From positions 3,979,902 to 4,026,819 of the forward strand of contig BFEA01000018.1 of the NCBI GenBank assembly GCA_003427395.1: a stretch of 46,918 bases of DNA, written 5' to 3'. Within the stretch, counting starts at the first letter, position 1; each line of letters starts with the position of its first letter. This DNA is from Chara braunii (Eukaryota; Streptophyta; Charophyceae; Charales; Characeae). Made by a program: the position numbers and the translations under genes. Below are positions 29,320 to 40,635 of this stretch, piece by piece. Under the pieces are notes generated by a model. It was not told the DNA's origin. It was given only the letters and a program-made list of their open reading frames with translations, and searched no databases.

Positions 29320-29396
29320 GGGACGCTGGGCCCGGTTCCCAGCACGTACTGCTCCCCACCAATAGATTGGAGCCTTGTCCCCCCCCAAAAAAAAGG
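29320..29396 (+). mobile_element. LINE 3' end with hairpin and A run
   Basis: GGGACGCTGGGCCCGGTTCC, CAGCACGTACTGCTCCCCAC, CAATAGATTGGAGCC, then a C run and AAAAAAAA. Stem CTGGG/CCCAG (29326-29342) replaces CTGGAC/GTCCAG of the other copies, with both arms changed together. No LINE coding sequence is seen upstream, so this is a tail-only fragment. Confidence 0.65.
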
Positions 29397-29449
29397 TTGG
29401 GAGATAAACTGCCTTGCCGCCTTCTGGGTTGGGGACTTTCTGAAAATTT

Positions 29450-30965
29450 AATAGTAACACACCCAGCCCACATAATACTACATCCAGCCCCCATAACATT
29501 GCACCCACCCCACACATTACCACACCCAGCCCACATGGTACTGCACCCAGCTCACACAGGTCCGTACCCAGCTGAAATAGGACCACACCCAACCCACATA
29601 ATACTGCACCCACCCCCGAGTACCAGACCCAGCCCACATACTGCCACACCCAGCTAAGACCTTATGTACCAGACGCAGCCCACAGAGTACTTCTTCACAC
29701 CTCACGGTGCTTTTACACCCAAGCCCACATAATATAGCAACCGCTCGAGGTAGTACTCCACCCAGCCACATAGAACCATGCCAAACCCACTACAACCAGC
29801 CCACAACGAAGCCCACTATTGCTACCGCTCCAAGTAGTATTGCACCCAGCCACATAGTACCACACCAAGCGCACTGCACCCAACCCACAATAAAGCTCAA
29901 TGCACCTTGCCCACATACCACCACCCACCGCCCGCACATCGTATCTCACACAGCCATATTGTAGTGCACCCCTCTTTGTACCACACGCATCCCTCAGAAT
30001 ACAACAACTACTCCACCCAGCCATCATAGCACCACACCCAACCCACATAGTCCACAACAATTACTCCACCCAGCCAGCATAGCACCACACCCAACCCACA
30101 AAGTCCACACCCAATCCTGATAGCAGTGCACCCAGCCAACATAGTACCATACACAGCAAAAACTGTCCCACGCCCAACGCACAGTACCAGCCCTGACCTG
30201 CATAGTATTGCACCCAGCGCACATAGTACCATAGCACCCTACATAGTACCACACGCAGCCCACATAGCACCACATCCATCCCACAAAGTATCATATTCAG
30301 CGCACATAGTACCACATTCAGGCTACATAGCATCACAGCCAGCCCACTTAGATCCACACCAGACCACATAGTACCACACCCAGCCCAGATATTACCACAC
30401 CCAACCCACAATACTGTTCCCCGCCCACAGTACTGCACCCACCCACGTACAAGATCCAACCCACATAGTAGCACACCCAGCCCATGGACTAGTGCATAGT
30501 ACCCCACAGTACTGCTCCCCACCCACAGCACTGCTTCCCGCCCACAGTACTGCCCATAGTACTCCACCAAACCCACATAGTACCACACCAAGCCCACACA
30601 TTAGTGCACTCAGCCCACATCATACTGCAACCGCTCCACATAATACCACACCAAGCCCACTGCACTAGGCCACACCCACCACAACCAGCCTTCAGGCTAC
30701 ATTTTATCGCACCCAGCCACATTGTACTGCACCCAGTCCACTTAGTATCACATGCGACCCACATGAAAACACACCCAACCCCACATAGTGACATACATAG
30801 CAAAGATAGTACCACACGGAGACCACATTCTACCACACCTAACCCACATAGCAGCACACTTGGCCCAAATAGGTACTGCAGCCAGCCCACGGAGTACCAC
30901 AGAAGAGCTAGATGGTACCAAACCCAGCTAAACAGTGCCACACACAGCCCCCATAGTCTTGCACC
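29450..30965. repeat. 1.5-kb degenerate 21-bp minisatellite
   Basis: About 70 units of roughly CACCCAGCCCACATAGTACCA. Because 21 is a multiple of 3, several frames stay open over long distances (for example 30061-30597 minus, rich in W, Y, G, C, V), but these are artefacts of the repeat. Unit variants such as ATTCAGCG, AGCATCAC and CAACCGCTCC occur in patches. Confidence 0.9.
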
Positions 30966-31003
30966 CATTCTAGATACTACAGTACCCATAGTGGGTTCTC
31001 AAA

Positions 31004-31185
31004 GGGACGCTGGACCCCGTTCATAGCAGGAGTTAGAAAAAAAAGAGAAACGTGGAACCCAAGGTGGAACAACATACACATCCAACATAATGCTGCACCC
31101 AACCCAGTTCATAGCAGGAGTTGGAAAAAAAAAAAGAAATGTGGAACCCAAGGTGGAACCGCATACACAGCCAACATAATTGTGG
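31004..31185 (+). repeat. tandem retroelement-tail duplication
   Basis: GTTCATAGCAGGAGTT, an A run with AGAAA, GTGGAACCCAAGGTGGAAC, CATACACA and CCAACATAAT occur twice (31019 and 31105). The first is preceded by AAAGGGACGCTGGACCCCG, the shared LINE 3'-end motif. A third related fragment, CAACATAATGCTGCACCC through TTGGACCCATTCCCAGCAGG, is at about 32341-32410. Confidence 0.7.
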
Positions 31186-31189
31186 CATA

Positions 31190-31675
31190 CTGCGTATCCA
31201 CACGGGCCGGCAGGGCCCGACAAGACGGAAAATAAGGGTCCTCCAGGCCCTGTGTCGTTTCAGCCTAAAAGCCTGAAAACGAGGGCCATTTTCAGGCCCT
31301 CATAAAGTCGACCTGCCCTCAAACTCAGGCGCCAGACCAGGGTTAAGCACAGACCATTTTGAGGCCCGTTTCAAGACAACCTTTGTTTGAACTTCAACGC
31401 CAGGGTCTGGCACGTTTCGGCATTGGCAAGAGCAGCCTCTCGGCCGGACCAGCACTATATAGTATTGCTCCACCCTGCAAGCTGCAGGTAGTTCATGAGG
31501 AGTTCACAGGCACTTCACGTGCAGTTCAGGAGGCAGTCTTCGGGAGTCGGCCGCAACACTCTGCATGAGCGTTGCAGTAGTCGTAGCTAGCGCTAGAGTA
31601 GTCTTCAGCGTTGGGCGCTGCTTGGAGGTAGAGTAGCGTTGGGAGAGAGAGAGAAGGGCGGAGGCCAGGAGACTT
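31190..31675. other. no gene seen; repeated CAGGCCCT phrases
   Basis: CAGGCCCT, GAGGCC and AAAGCCTGAAAAC-type phrases recur at 31206-31370, but no coding feature is recognised. TATATAG at about 31456 is the only promoter-like string. Confidence 0.4.
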
Positions 31676-31679
31676 ACCT

Positions 31680-31803
31680 GTGGCGACATAGCTCCAGCTT
31701 CGTCTTCGATGTACCTGCAACAAGGCGCCACCTTCACAACCTGTGGCGCCATAGCTCCAGCTTCGTCTTCGATGTACCTGCAACAAGGCGCCACCTTCAC
31801 AGG
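31680..31803 (+). repeat. 63-bp perfect tandem duplication
   Basis: GTGGCG(A/C)CATAGCTCCAGC through AAGGCGCCACCTTCACA occurs twice back to back with one or two differences. The unit contains GGCGCC and ends imperfectly complementary to its start (GTGGCGCCATAG with AGGCGCCACC). Confidence 0.9.
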
Positions 31804-31909
31804 TTAGTACTTGGTACAAGAGAGAGAGAGAGAGTTCTTCTTCTTCATCCTCTAAGTCCACCATCTCTCCCTCACCCTCTCGCTACCTGACTTCTCAGTA
31901 TCTGCCGAC

Positions 31910-31912
<3 letters not shown>

Positions 31913-31988
<76 letters not shown>
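31913..31988. repeat. (GA)n microsatellite
   Basis: An uninterrupted GA run of about 75 bp, the longest clean one in the window. Confidence 0.95.
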
Positions 31989-31989
<1 letters not shown>

Positions 31990-31991
<2 letters not shown>

Positions 31992-33330
31992 GTGACTGTG
32001 GGACTTGACGACATTTGGATTCAGACTCGACATTGGGATTGAGACATTGGACGAGGGATTATTTGGGACCTGTACCGAAGACTTGGTGTTGACGACATTC
32101 CCATATTCCCCCTCTTCTTCGTCTGATCCCCCTCCTCTTCTTCTGTGTATGATTGGGGACTGGCGCATTCTTCCTGTGTGAGCGCCAGGCCCCTTCACAC
32201 CATGTTATGATGATGATGTATGTTTGGTCTGCATTGCGATATTAATTGGGCTGATCATTGGTATTTTAGCCTTCCGCTGCGCTATCCTGTACTATGTGAG
32301 AGAGATCGGTTATTGTTCTAGTCTGCATCGTTACGGTATGCAACATAATGCTGCACCCATCCCACAAATTATTGCACACAAGAAATACTTGGACCCATTC
32401 CCAGCAGGAACTGAAAACAAAAACAAAATTCATTTTATGATTTTGTTTCGTCTTTTATTTTAATATATCTCAATTTCATAGTTTGAATTTATCATTTTTT
32501 TAATGTACGCAAGGAAAATGAGCGAGAACGATAGGCACAAAACCAATTTGCAATATCACGTTGAAGACCAGATAGTCATGTCCCATGCAGAAGGCACAAT
32601 GCATTGAGATACAAGCCAAATAAGAGCAATACAATGAACTCAAACATCAATGTCAGCCTCTTCTCGCCACCATCAATGAAGTATCCAATGTCACCCTTCT
32701 TGATTGGTGCCCGGCGCCCAGCCTACCTCGACTCAGAACCTACGCTAGCCTACACTACAAGATGCGAACACACACATACAGACATAGAAAAACGGGCAAA
32801 TTAGTTACGTCACGGATGAGCGCGAACACATAAATAGAATGATGGATATGAGCAGAACAGTCGAAAAATAACACATGGCAGAAGCGAAGGTAAAAAACAG
32901 CAAGGAATAATAGGGGATAAAAAACAGTAAGGAATAATAGTGATTGCAGTAGTCATTTTGTGGATCAAATACGAGGTTTCACAAGGAAAAAATTAGGCAA
33001 TGAGATACAAAATCAACATAGCACCTGTGCAAAGATTGACACGCCTAAACCAATGATTGGTCACAAAAGGTGCAAGAAAAAAAAGAAAAAATGATGAGTT
33101 TAACATGGACCTAGGTCGAAAATATTGCCTTGCCACCAAGGTGCACCCTTGGCTGCCTGAGACATTGTCTGGGGACTCTGGGGCACATGATCACACACTG
33201 GAGTTCTGCTGGAGGGCATGTGGTCTGACGTAGACCGGAAAGATATGCCATTCCTTCTGGGTTTTATAGAGGTTATCTTCCTTCAAGGAAGAAATGTCAT
33301 TCCTCTCGCTTCTTCAATTCCGTGTAGAAG
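31990..33330. other. no gene recognised
   Basis: Mostly AT-leaning unique sequence. A 24-bp phrase (AAAAACAGCAAGGAATAATAG type) is directly repeated at about 32894 and 32924. A small inverted pair, CTTGCCACCAAGG, is at about 33130. No coding signal. Confidence 0.4.
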
Positions 33331-33359
33331 GTAGTGAGGTTAACGAGAGAAAACCCAGT

Positions 33360-34130
33360 TCTTCCCACATTATGTATGGACAGAGCTTAGCACCGTCCGC
33401 CACACCATATTGGGCGGATACAGTGGTGGTGACCCGGTACATAGCCAGCGAAGGCAACAAATGGTCTGATAGACTGACAGACGGACAACCTGACAGATTG
33501 ACAGACGACATCATAGAACACATGAAGCAATAGACCGTTGGACTGACAAAGGAATTGCCAAACCGAGTGATGAAGAGAGACTGCCAGGCTTGCAGGCTGA
33601 ATGCCTAGCTGCACATATCACTTACCTCTTCCTTGACTGTCATGGAACTCACTGCACGAAGCAGTGCAGCAGAAAGACATCACAACACAGCACACGCCAT
33701 TCTAGGCGCAACACACATGCAACACTTACCACACTGCACACCTTCATTTCCGTGTTCATAAGAACAGAGGGATTGCACACACACAGAGGCGACTACAACT
33801 CTAGCATGCTCTGCAAAATCACGAGCCAGGCATGGATCCGAATATTCGGGCATACACCGTACATCGTCCAGGTCATTTCAGTGCTCTTACCTTTGCGGAT
33901 AAGTCATGGACCTTATGGGACATGGCAGTAGGGTGCACGCAGCAGGAAATATCGACTGTTTCTATCACTAAGCGGTAGAACATTACTCAGTCTGGCTAGT
34001 CCATCAGGAACAGTATGGTGATGAACACTCGCAAGCACTACTGCCTCCGGAGAGCAATCCGGCTGAACCTCCTCCTTCCCCTGTGCATGGTCAGGCAGCA
34101 TCCCCTCCATGTGTGGATCGGACAGGTTCT
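33360..34130 (+). pseudogene. possible Ty1/copia integrase debris
   Basis: Fragments read in order as PYWADTVVVTRYI (compare the (Y/F)WAEAV-TA-Y(I/V) motif), RIFGHTPYIVQV (compare LR-FG--AYVHV), KSWTLWDMA (compare Y-LWDP) and, further on, EEQYGDEH- and P-E-rich PPESNPAEPPPSP (the acidic/Pro linker often lying between Copia integrase and RT). Frames change between them and a GACAGAC-rich stretch intervenes. The assignment rests on short motifs only. Confidence 0.35.
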
Positions 34131-34294
34131 ACCACGAACAGTGAAGGGACTTCTCCTGGAGATGGAGATTGTGCCCTCCTCCCATTGAGTCATCGCACAG
34201 GTATAGTCCGGTTAGCATGCGCGTGGCATAACCTCTGCTTCGAACACTATGAAGGGATGGTCACTGCCAGCATCTGCCACGAAAACTGTAATCC

Positions 34295-34341
34295 TTTGCA
34301 ATTTGGATTTATGTGTTTTGTCCACATTCATGTTCCTTGCA
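34295..34341 (+). mobile_element. 3' end of the 5' LTR of gypsy element II
   Basis: These 47 bp match 40589-40635 (end of the 3' LTR) with two differences and finish in CA. Upstream of 34295 the match to the 3' LTR is not convincing, so the 5' LTR is truncated, rearranged or strongly diverged. Confidence 0.75.
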
Positions 34342-34344
34342 ATT

Positions 34345-34356
34345 TGGTATCAGAGC
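34345..34356 (+). other. primer binding site of gypsy element II
   Basis: TGGTATCAGAGC, complementary to the 3' end of plant initiator tRNA-Met, lies 3 nt after the LTR end. This is the usual minus-strand primer site of plant LTR retrotransposons and fixes the start of the internal region. Confidence 0.9.
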
Positions 34357-35713
34357 TGGTTCGATTCGTTGCTTACCTCGTGCGCCGCGTTATACAGACT
34401 CGGTGCGTTGACGATGCTTCTTCGCAGTTGGTACTTGTAACGTGGGCACAAATTAGGCGCGCGGCCTGGGTAGAGAGGCGCGCGCCGGAAGGCCGTACGG
34501 CTGGAAGACCGTGGTAAAGGCAGATTGTATGTATGGTGATGAGAGCATGCTGATGTGGCATTTGGCTGAGGTGGCACTACATTGTATTGTGGGTGGTACC
34601 AAGGCTAACGACGGGTCATCAAATGCACATTCAGCTCAATTGGTGAGAAATCTGTGGTTGGGGGCAGCTATCTTCAGGTACATTGTTTCCTTACCTTATC
34701 TACTCTCTCAATATCTTCTTACCGTGAGGAAGAGAGTTCAATCTTGAGAGTCCTCTCTTTTGGTGAGGTGTCGAATGCGCACTACCTTGAGAGACGACAA
34801 TCTTCCCGGAAGCATCTGGAAGGAGAAAGGGCGGTGCCTCTGAAGGGCCCTGGTCGAAGCACTTGGGTCACGGTCACCATGCCAACCCAATGGGAATAGG
34901 TCACGCATGCGATGGCTGCTGTCCATTTTTGGCACTTTGCTGCGCTGCAGAAGTCGTGCCGGGTGTGCCAGCCCATAAAAGACGCTTACCAGACCGTCTA
35001 TAAATATTTCTGGCTGGGACTCGGTTGATTCTGGCTGTGATCGTCGTCCTGTCTGCAACGTTAAATAATTCCTGAGGAGATGGGGGCTCTCCTTAAATCC
35101 CTCCTGATCAGCCAGATCAAACCGGGTAGTAAAGCTCGTTCCGTACGAGGGTAAATAAGAGTGGATGGGCTGGCTTGCTCGACAATGACTTGGGGCACAG
35201 GGGTGGGCCGACATAACACACGAAGACACCGCTGCTCAATGATGCTTTCCGGTATGTGGAATGGAGGGGAGGGTAGGTTCTAATTGATGCTCGACTGTTG
35301 ATACAACCATATCCATTGTGCATAATCTGTTACATAATTTTTTTATTTTTTTTTTATTAGTTGGTTGACAACTGCTAACACCTCACAGACAGATTAGAGT
35401 AGGACTGTTGTATACTACCATAGCCAGTTCTATTTAATGCTGTTGTAAGTGAACTAATCAACGATAGGAATAGATTATGTGTACAGTCTGTGTGAATATT
35501 GTTTGACAATCGCTTGATAGTGGTGAAGTAACCTACCAGACTCATATTTTATATTTAGAAAATTTAGAGCCGGTTAGACACATGCTGTGGTAGGACTCCA
35601 GTAAGGAGTTGTGGTGCAGATAATGTTTGCATAGCTGTTGGGTGGGACAGACAGCGATGAGGGTAGAGTTGACGACGTGAGACTCACGGTCGGAGCTAAG
35701 GAGAGTTCCGTTC
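34357..35713 (+). other. 5' leader of gypsy element II, no gene
   Basis: 1.36 kb of untranslated or decayed leader. A TATA-like CTATAAATATTTC lies at about 34998. GAGAGTTCAATCTTGAGAGT-type phrases occur at about 34731. No domain is recognised. Confidence 0.5.
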
Positions 35714-36770
35714 GTGTTACAGATCCTAGGTACCGGAGTCAAGCGACGGCTTAGGGCCGGAGCAAGAGCCCGTGCACGAGCAGCGGCCGATAGAACAGCA
35801 AGAGAAGTTGCACAGCTGGTAACAGCAGCTAACGTAGCACCTAGACAGGCCGCCGCAGCTGCAATGGCTACCGCAACAGCATCCAATGCTGCCCTCTCGT
35901 CTGGGACACAGTTGGGAATGCTCACCTGGTTCCCGGGCATCTCTAGTACCGTAGTTTCTGTTGTCTCCACCAGTCAAATGGCGGACTCGCAGTTGAGCCC
36001 ATTGACCCCACGCCAGCGGGAGTTGAGGGAACTCCAGCAAGTCGAAAGGATCCGTGCACGGCTAGCGAGGGAACTTCAGGAAGCCACAGAGAGAAAGAGA
36101 ACTATTAGAGATATGATAGTCAGGTTGGAGAGAGTAGAGGCCGACAAAACTGCGTTAGAGGCAACGGATGAGGCAGCGTTGTTTGACCCAATGAAGGTGT
36201 TGAGGTCTACTTTGTTCTCACTACACGCACGCGTAGTCAGCAGAATGGACTTCATGCAAGACACCTTGGATTAGACATTGACTCAGTTGCAGCAGCTAAG
36301 CTCTAGGCTGTTCGCAGTTTATAGATCGCCACTCCCTAAGTTGGCGATGATAGGCATCTATCCCCAAGCTGGCACACAACCAAGCGGTTCGTCAGCAGCG
36401 GCAGCACAGACTATAGCTTCTTCTTCTTCTAGTCAGGCGGTGACAGCTACTCGATCACCGCCACAGCAACCTGTTCCACCACAGGAACAGCAACAAGTTC
36501 CTTGTTCTCAAAGACCCCGAAGAGGGCTCCCCTTCCTTACACAGGTGAAAAGAAGGAGGAGGATCTCAACCTCAGGTTGAGATCGGTCCCGATGTGGGCG
36601 AGGGCCAAGAGAACCTTGCCAGAGGAGGAAGTGATAATGGTTGCCACTTACCTTGAAGGTAGAGCAGCAAACTGGCTTAGTGTGTTCATAGTGAAAGCCG
36701 GATATCGACGACGCATAGGAGATTGGGGTAAGACCCTATCACTAGAAGAGTTCATCGACAGGGTATAAGC
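35714..36770 (+). pseudogene. gag of gypsy element II, broken
   Basis: The first frame (35714-36274) begins with an Arg/Ala-rich region (RARARAAADRTAREVA) and a coiled-coil-like RQRELRELQQVERIRARLARE. After a stop it continues in 36278-36580 (Ser/Gln/Pro-rich) and, shifted, in 36502-36768 with PYTGEKKEEDLN, VPMWARAKRTLPEEE, ATYLEGRAANWL and SLEEFIDRV, typical of a Retrotrans_gag domain. The stop at about 36274 and the later frameshift inactivate it. In life it would form the element's capsid. Confidence 0.75.
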
Positions 36771-37640
36771 TCGCTGGCACAGTCCGCAGCAAGCTCAGCA
36801 GGCAACAAACGCCATGCAAAAGCTTGGTCGGGGAAATACAAGTCAGTCAGGAAGTTTACGACTACCGTTGAGAATCTCATTGTTGTCCCAAGCATTCGCT
36901 ATTTCTCCCTGAGATTATGAGAACACAGTTGGCATATCACACTTCAGTAGACGGAAGAAGAAAGGAGAGTCCACAGGAGTGGAAGAAGAAGGGTAGTCGA
37001 TTGATGATGGTTGTTTCCAATGGGACTCAAACGGAGGTCAATGACCTTTCTGACCTGATGGACACACCAGAGGATGACGGTGAGGACCATGCTGAGGGTA
37101 GCACCCTTGCCGCGGTATTAAAAGGCTAAGGCGGGTGGACGAGGGAAGGGCCATCAAAAGAGTCAAGGGCAGGCCGCCTCCAATCAGTCCAAGTTGGTGA
37201 TTGGGTTAAGGCTGGCTTAGATCAGTGTGGCGGGACCGCCGTTCGTATGGAGACTGCATTAACTAGGTGAGAATGAGCACACCCAGCATAAGTGCAAGAA
37301 TGCGAAGGTCACTTAGAAGATACCCCCCTAAGGGAGGGGTGCCTTCTTCCTAGGCTTCCAGCTCGGGAAACACGGGAGGTCGGTGGAAGTTTTAGCTGCT
37401 TCTACTCATGGTGAAGTGGGAATACCCTCCCCACTTCATGAGTTGGCCAAGGCTAATGACTCTTTAGTCACCCCCCAGACTCATCTGGACCAAAATGTGC
37501 TTTGTACATTAGATGTGTCTGAGGCCTTAGAGGATTCGCAGAGTGAGTGGTCAGACAGGGACCCTAGAGAATCTTGGGTGGCATAAAGTTGTGGTCCTAG
37601 AGGGGAACATTTTGTGTGGAAGTTGGTGTAGGAGGCCGCA
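36771..37640 (+). pseudogene. gag C-terminus with degenerate zinc knuckle (element II)
   Basis: ARWHSPQQAQQATNAMQKL continues gag just after the previous frame. Around 37230-37310 GENEHTQHKCKNAKV resembles the second half of a CX2CX4HX4C knuckle, but the first cysteines are lost. The 37383-37586 frame is an acidic linker (DSQSEWSDRDPRESWVA). Several stops are present. Confidence 0.55.
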
Positions 37641-38440
37641 AATATGGTGCCTTCGTTGACATCGGCTCCACGCGGAACTACATATACCCTGACTGTTTGG
37701 AAAGGTTGTGCCTATAGGACCAGGTACAACACCTTAGTAGACCGGTAGCATCTACTTTGGCCAACAATGAGCGCTTAGTAGTGAGTAAAAGACTATGTCA
37801 AGGACGTAGTCTGAACCTTCTCTTTTGGAGGAGGGGAACTTAATCATAGGATTTCGTTCCAGATTAGTGACAAGCTGTCTTTTGACATGCTGTTAGGAAT
37901 GTACTAGCTTGAGGCTGCCAAGCCCCATTTGGACGGGGACAAGAAAGTGTTGAAGCATGAGTTGCCTGATAGGAGAACCATTAGACTAGCTAAGTGAGAG
38001 GCTAGTAGGTTGTTTGAGTCCTATGCGTGCTTATGTACAGCAACGTTCTATAAATACAAGACCAAGAGGAGGGTATGTACCTAGTCTACGTCTCTAAGAA
38101 AGGGGAAGCCGTTAAAACACCCCCAGAGATAGAGCATATCATTGCTAAGTTCCCTGATCTGTTCAGGAAGCCCACATGAGTCGTTGAAAGGGAGATAGTC
38201 CACGCCCTAGAAATAATTCCAGGGAGTAAAACCCTAAAGGGAAGAATCTATAGGATGGCCCCGGCCGAGTTGGACGAACTCTATCGACAACTGAAGGAGC
38301 TGGCAGAAAAGGGATGTATACGGCCTAGTACTTCTCCCTTCAGATCCCCAGTGTGGTTTGTAACGAAGAACGGAGGAAGTTAAAGGATGCGCATTGACTA
38401 TAGAGGCCTCAATGCCATCACCGTGAAGAACGTAGAGCCT
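37620..38440 (+). pseudogene. protease and RT N-terminal part (element II)
   Basis: KYGAFVDIGSTRNYIYPDCL (about 37640-37700) is an aspartic-protease-like motif in which the canonical D-S/T-G-A is altered to D-I-G-S. ISDKLSFDMLLGM follows. 38210-38420 gives ELDELYRQLKELAEKGCIRP, STSPFRSPVWFVTKN and MRIDYRGLNAITVKN, the start of the gypsy RT. The sequence then jumps straight to the RT thumb at 38445, so the fingers/palm with the Y-x-DD site is absent. Confidence 0.75.
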
Positions 38441-38444
38441 CCAA

Positions 38445-39020
38445 GTGGCTAGTATTAGGGACTGGCCACGTCCTCAGACGGTGACTGAGGTTAGATCTTT
38501 CTTAGGGATGAGCGGCTACTATAGGAATTTCGTAAAGAACTATTTTACAGTCGTCTCTCCTTTGACAGATCTTACTCGACTTGACACCTCATGGGACTGG
38601 AGTGATGAGTGTGAGGCTGCCTTCAAACGATTGAAGCACGCACTCATGAATCACGAGTTTCTCATGGTTCCCGATCCTCAGAGGCCATTTATAGTAACCA
38701 CTGACGCTAACCAGTATGGGATTGGCACAGTGCTGGCTCAGCAGGATGGGAAGAAGTTGAGGCCGATTGAGTATGAGCAAAAAGGATGTCATCTAAGAAG
38801 TTGGCTGAACTCTATGCCCTATGCAAGGCTCTAATCCACTGGAAACACTAACTGTTGGGTAGATTCGTCTACTCGAGGACAGATCATCAGATTCTAAAGT
38901 GGACTCAACCTGTTCTCTCCAGTGCCCTCAAGCGCTAGAATAAGGTCATAGACAATATGACTTTAAGCTAGAGTAATTGAAGAGGGAGAATAACAATTTG
39001 CTGATGCGCTGTCACACTAG
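38445..39020 (+). pseudogene. RT thumb and RNase H (element II)
   Basis: IRDWPRPQTVTEVRSFLGM, SGYYRNFV and LTRLDTSWDWS are followed by FIVTTDANQYGIGTVLAQ (RNase H-like DA motif), KKLRPIEYEQKG and, broken, a RTDHQILKW-type end. The 129-codon open frame (38445-38834) is the longest intact pol piece. It aligns with element I at 10.94-11.5 kb. Confidence 0.8.
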
Positions 39021-39059
39021 TTTCCGAATTTGGCATATCTCACGAGCTAACTCAATTGG

Positions 39060-39550
39060 TGGTGGAAGCCTACCGGAAAGACCATTTCCTGATGGATGGA
39101 TTATGCTTTCTGGATAAGGCAGGGAATAAAAAGGTTAGTTGGTCCATCTCGGGAAGTCTTGGATGTAGTGGGGAATGATTTGGATGACTCGTCCTACGTT
39201 ATCCGTATCCCTGATCACCTGCGCACTCACCCTGTCTTTCATGCCTTAAAGCTTGCACCTTTCGCTGAGACAGATCAATTCCCTTCCAGGAGATCGATGC
39301 TGCCCCCAACCATGGATGGCCAAGTGGACATCGACGATATTGTGGGTTAACAAGGACATGCCTGTTCCAAAGCCATTGGGTCGAGGAAGACCTCCAAAAC
39401 CCAAGCGGGAGTATCACGTCAGATTCAGGCATCATACGGATCCGAAAGAAGATCGGTGGTTTACCAGAGAGGAACTGATTGACACAGCTCCTCAAGTGGT
39501 GGCAGAATATGAGAGGATGTTAAAAGGGAAGGCACCTGCGAAGTAAGCAT
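39060..39550 (+). pseudogene. integrase end and chromodomain (element II), core deleted
   Basis: MDGLCFLDKAGN-type sequence (integrase linker) is joined at about 39133 directly to LVGPSREVLDVVGND and SYVIRIPDHLRTHPVFHALK, the integrase C-terminus. The zinc finger and DDE core present in element I (13.1-13.6 kb) are missing. 39370-39546 in another frame encodes GRGRPPKPKREYHVRFRHHT, DPKEDRWFTREEL and AEYERMLKGK, a chromodomain-like tail. The element cannot integrate on its own. Confidence 0.8.
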
Positions 39551-39570
39551 CTCAGCGGACTTTCGAAGCT

Positions 39571-40635
39571 AAGGGGGATGGAATGTGAGGATTGAGTCCT
39601 CAAAGGGGCCTTACCGTGATGTACATGTTCTGGGCTAAGGCCCCCAGCAAGCCTCATGCTCGCCCTAAGTGAAGGCGGGCCAGCAAATCAGCGAGAGCTC
39701 TTTGTTCAAACATTTCACGAAGTAGGGTCCATACAGTTGCCGCACGCCAGTTGGTTGGAGTGCACCGAGTATCGGATCTCTGCAAATGCAGATATCACAG
39801 GGCCCCAGAATTGGTTAGGCCCTGGGCACATAAATGTGAGGCCGACAATGCATGCTGGATATAGAGGCCGAAAATGCCAATGGGAAACCGGTCCACTATC
39901 TGAATCTGGCCGCAGGCTTTGATGAAGGAGGCGCAACTGCATCTCCTGGGCACCAACCGCATTGGGCCTGGGTACAGGTACTGGGGCCCAGGCGCAGCTT
40001 TAAGGGAGGCCGCCCACACGCAACACTGGCATATAGGCAGGGAGGGCGAGTGGGTAGGGATCTTGGCCATTGCGGGCAATGTCGGCATGCTGCTGCATTG
40101 CAAGGGGCTGCACTGCGCTAAGGCTGGGAAGCTGCTGGCAGCGCTATGCGGTAGGGGCGCAGCCAGGGCAGAGGGCGCAGGGCGCTGGCAGCCATAGCCG
40201 GGCTGCGAGGTGCGCGCCAGAGGGAGGTGAGGGCGAAGGTGGTCTTCGGGTAGGTGAAGGGCGCTGTGTGGGTTAACAAGGGAGAGTGAGGGTGAAGAAG
40301 AGAGACGTACCTGGTGGAGAGGAGGTCGACATTGGTGTTGACGTCATCACTCGCTGGTCATCAAGTTGTCTGGTTGCTTCCATGCTATAGTTGTAGTATT
40401 AGGCTGTAGAGTAGATAGGGCGTCTGGCGCTATTCAAGAGAGAGAGCTACATTGGGTTATGCTGTTGGTGTTGCCCGATTGGGCTTGGACATTGACTCAC
40501 GATTCTGCTGTATCGTTCTCAAATGGATGGTTACATGGTTCCATTGTGCTATCTGCTCTTGCTTTGACTACTTGGACTTCAGTGTGATTTTGCAATTTGG
40601 ATTTCTGTGTTTCGTCCACATTCATGTTCCTTGCA
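39571..40635 (+). mobile_element. PPT and 3' LTR of gypsy element II
   Basis: AAGGGGGATGGAA precedes TGTGAGGATTGAGTCCTCAA (39584). The LTR ends at 40635 in CCTTGCA, defined by identity with the 5' LTR end at 34295-34341, giving about 1,052 bp and TG...CA termini. Short frames inside it are not genes. Confidence 0.75.

Noticed and set aside
30061-30597. 178-residue W/Y/G-rich minus-strand frame
   Set aside because: It lies wholly within the 21-bp minisatellite, whose period keeps frames open.
35542-35970. 142-codon minus-strand Ala-rich frame
   Set aside because: It is antisense to the gag frame of gypsy element II, whose sense-strand pol neighbours show the real direction.
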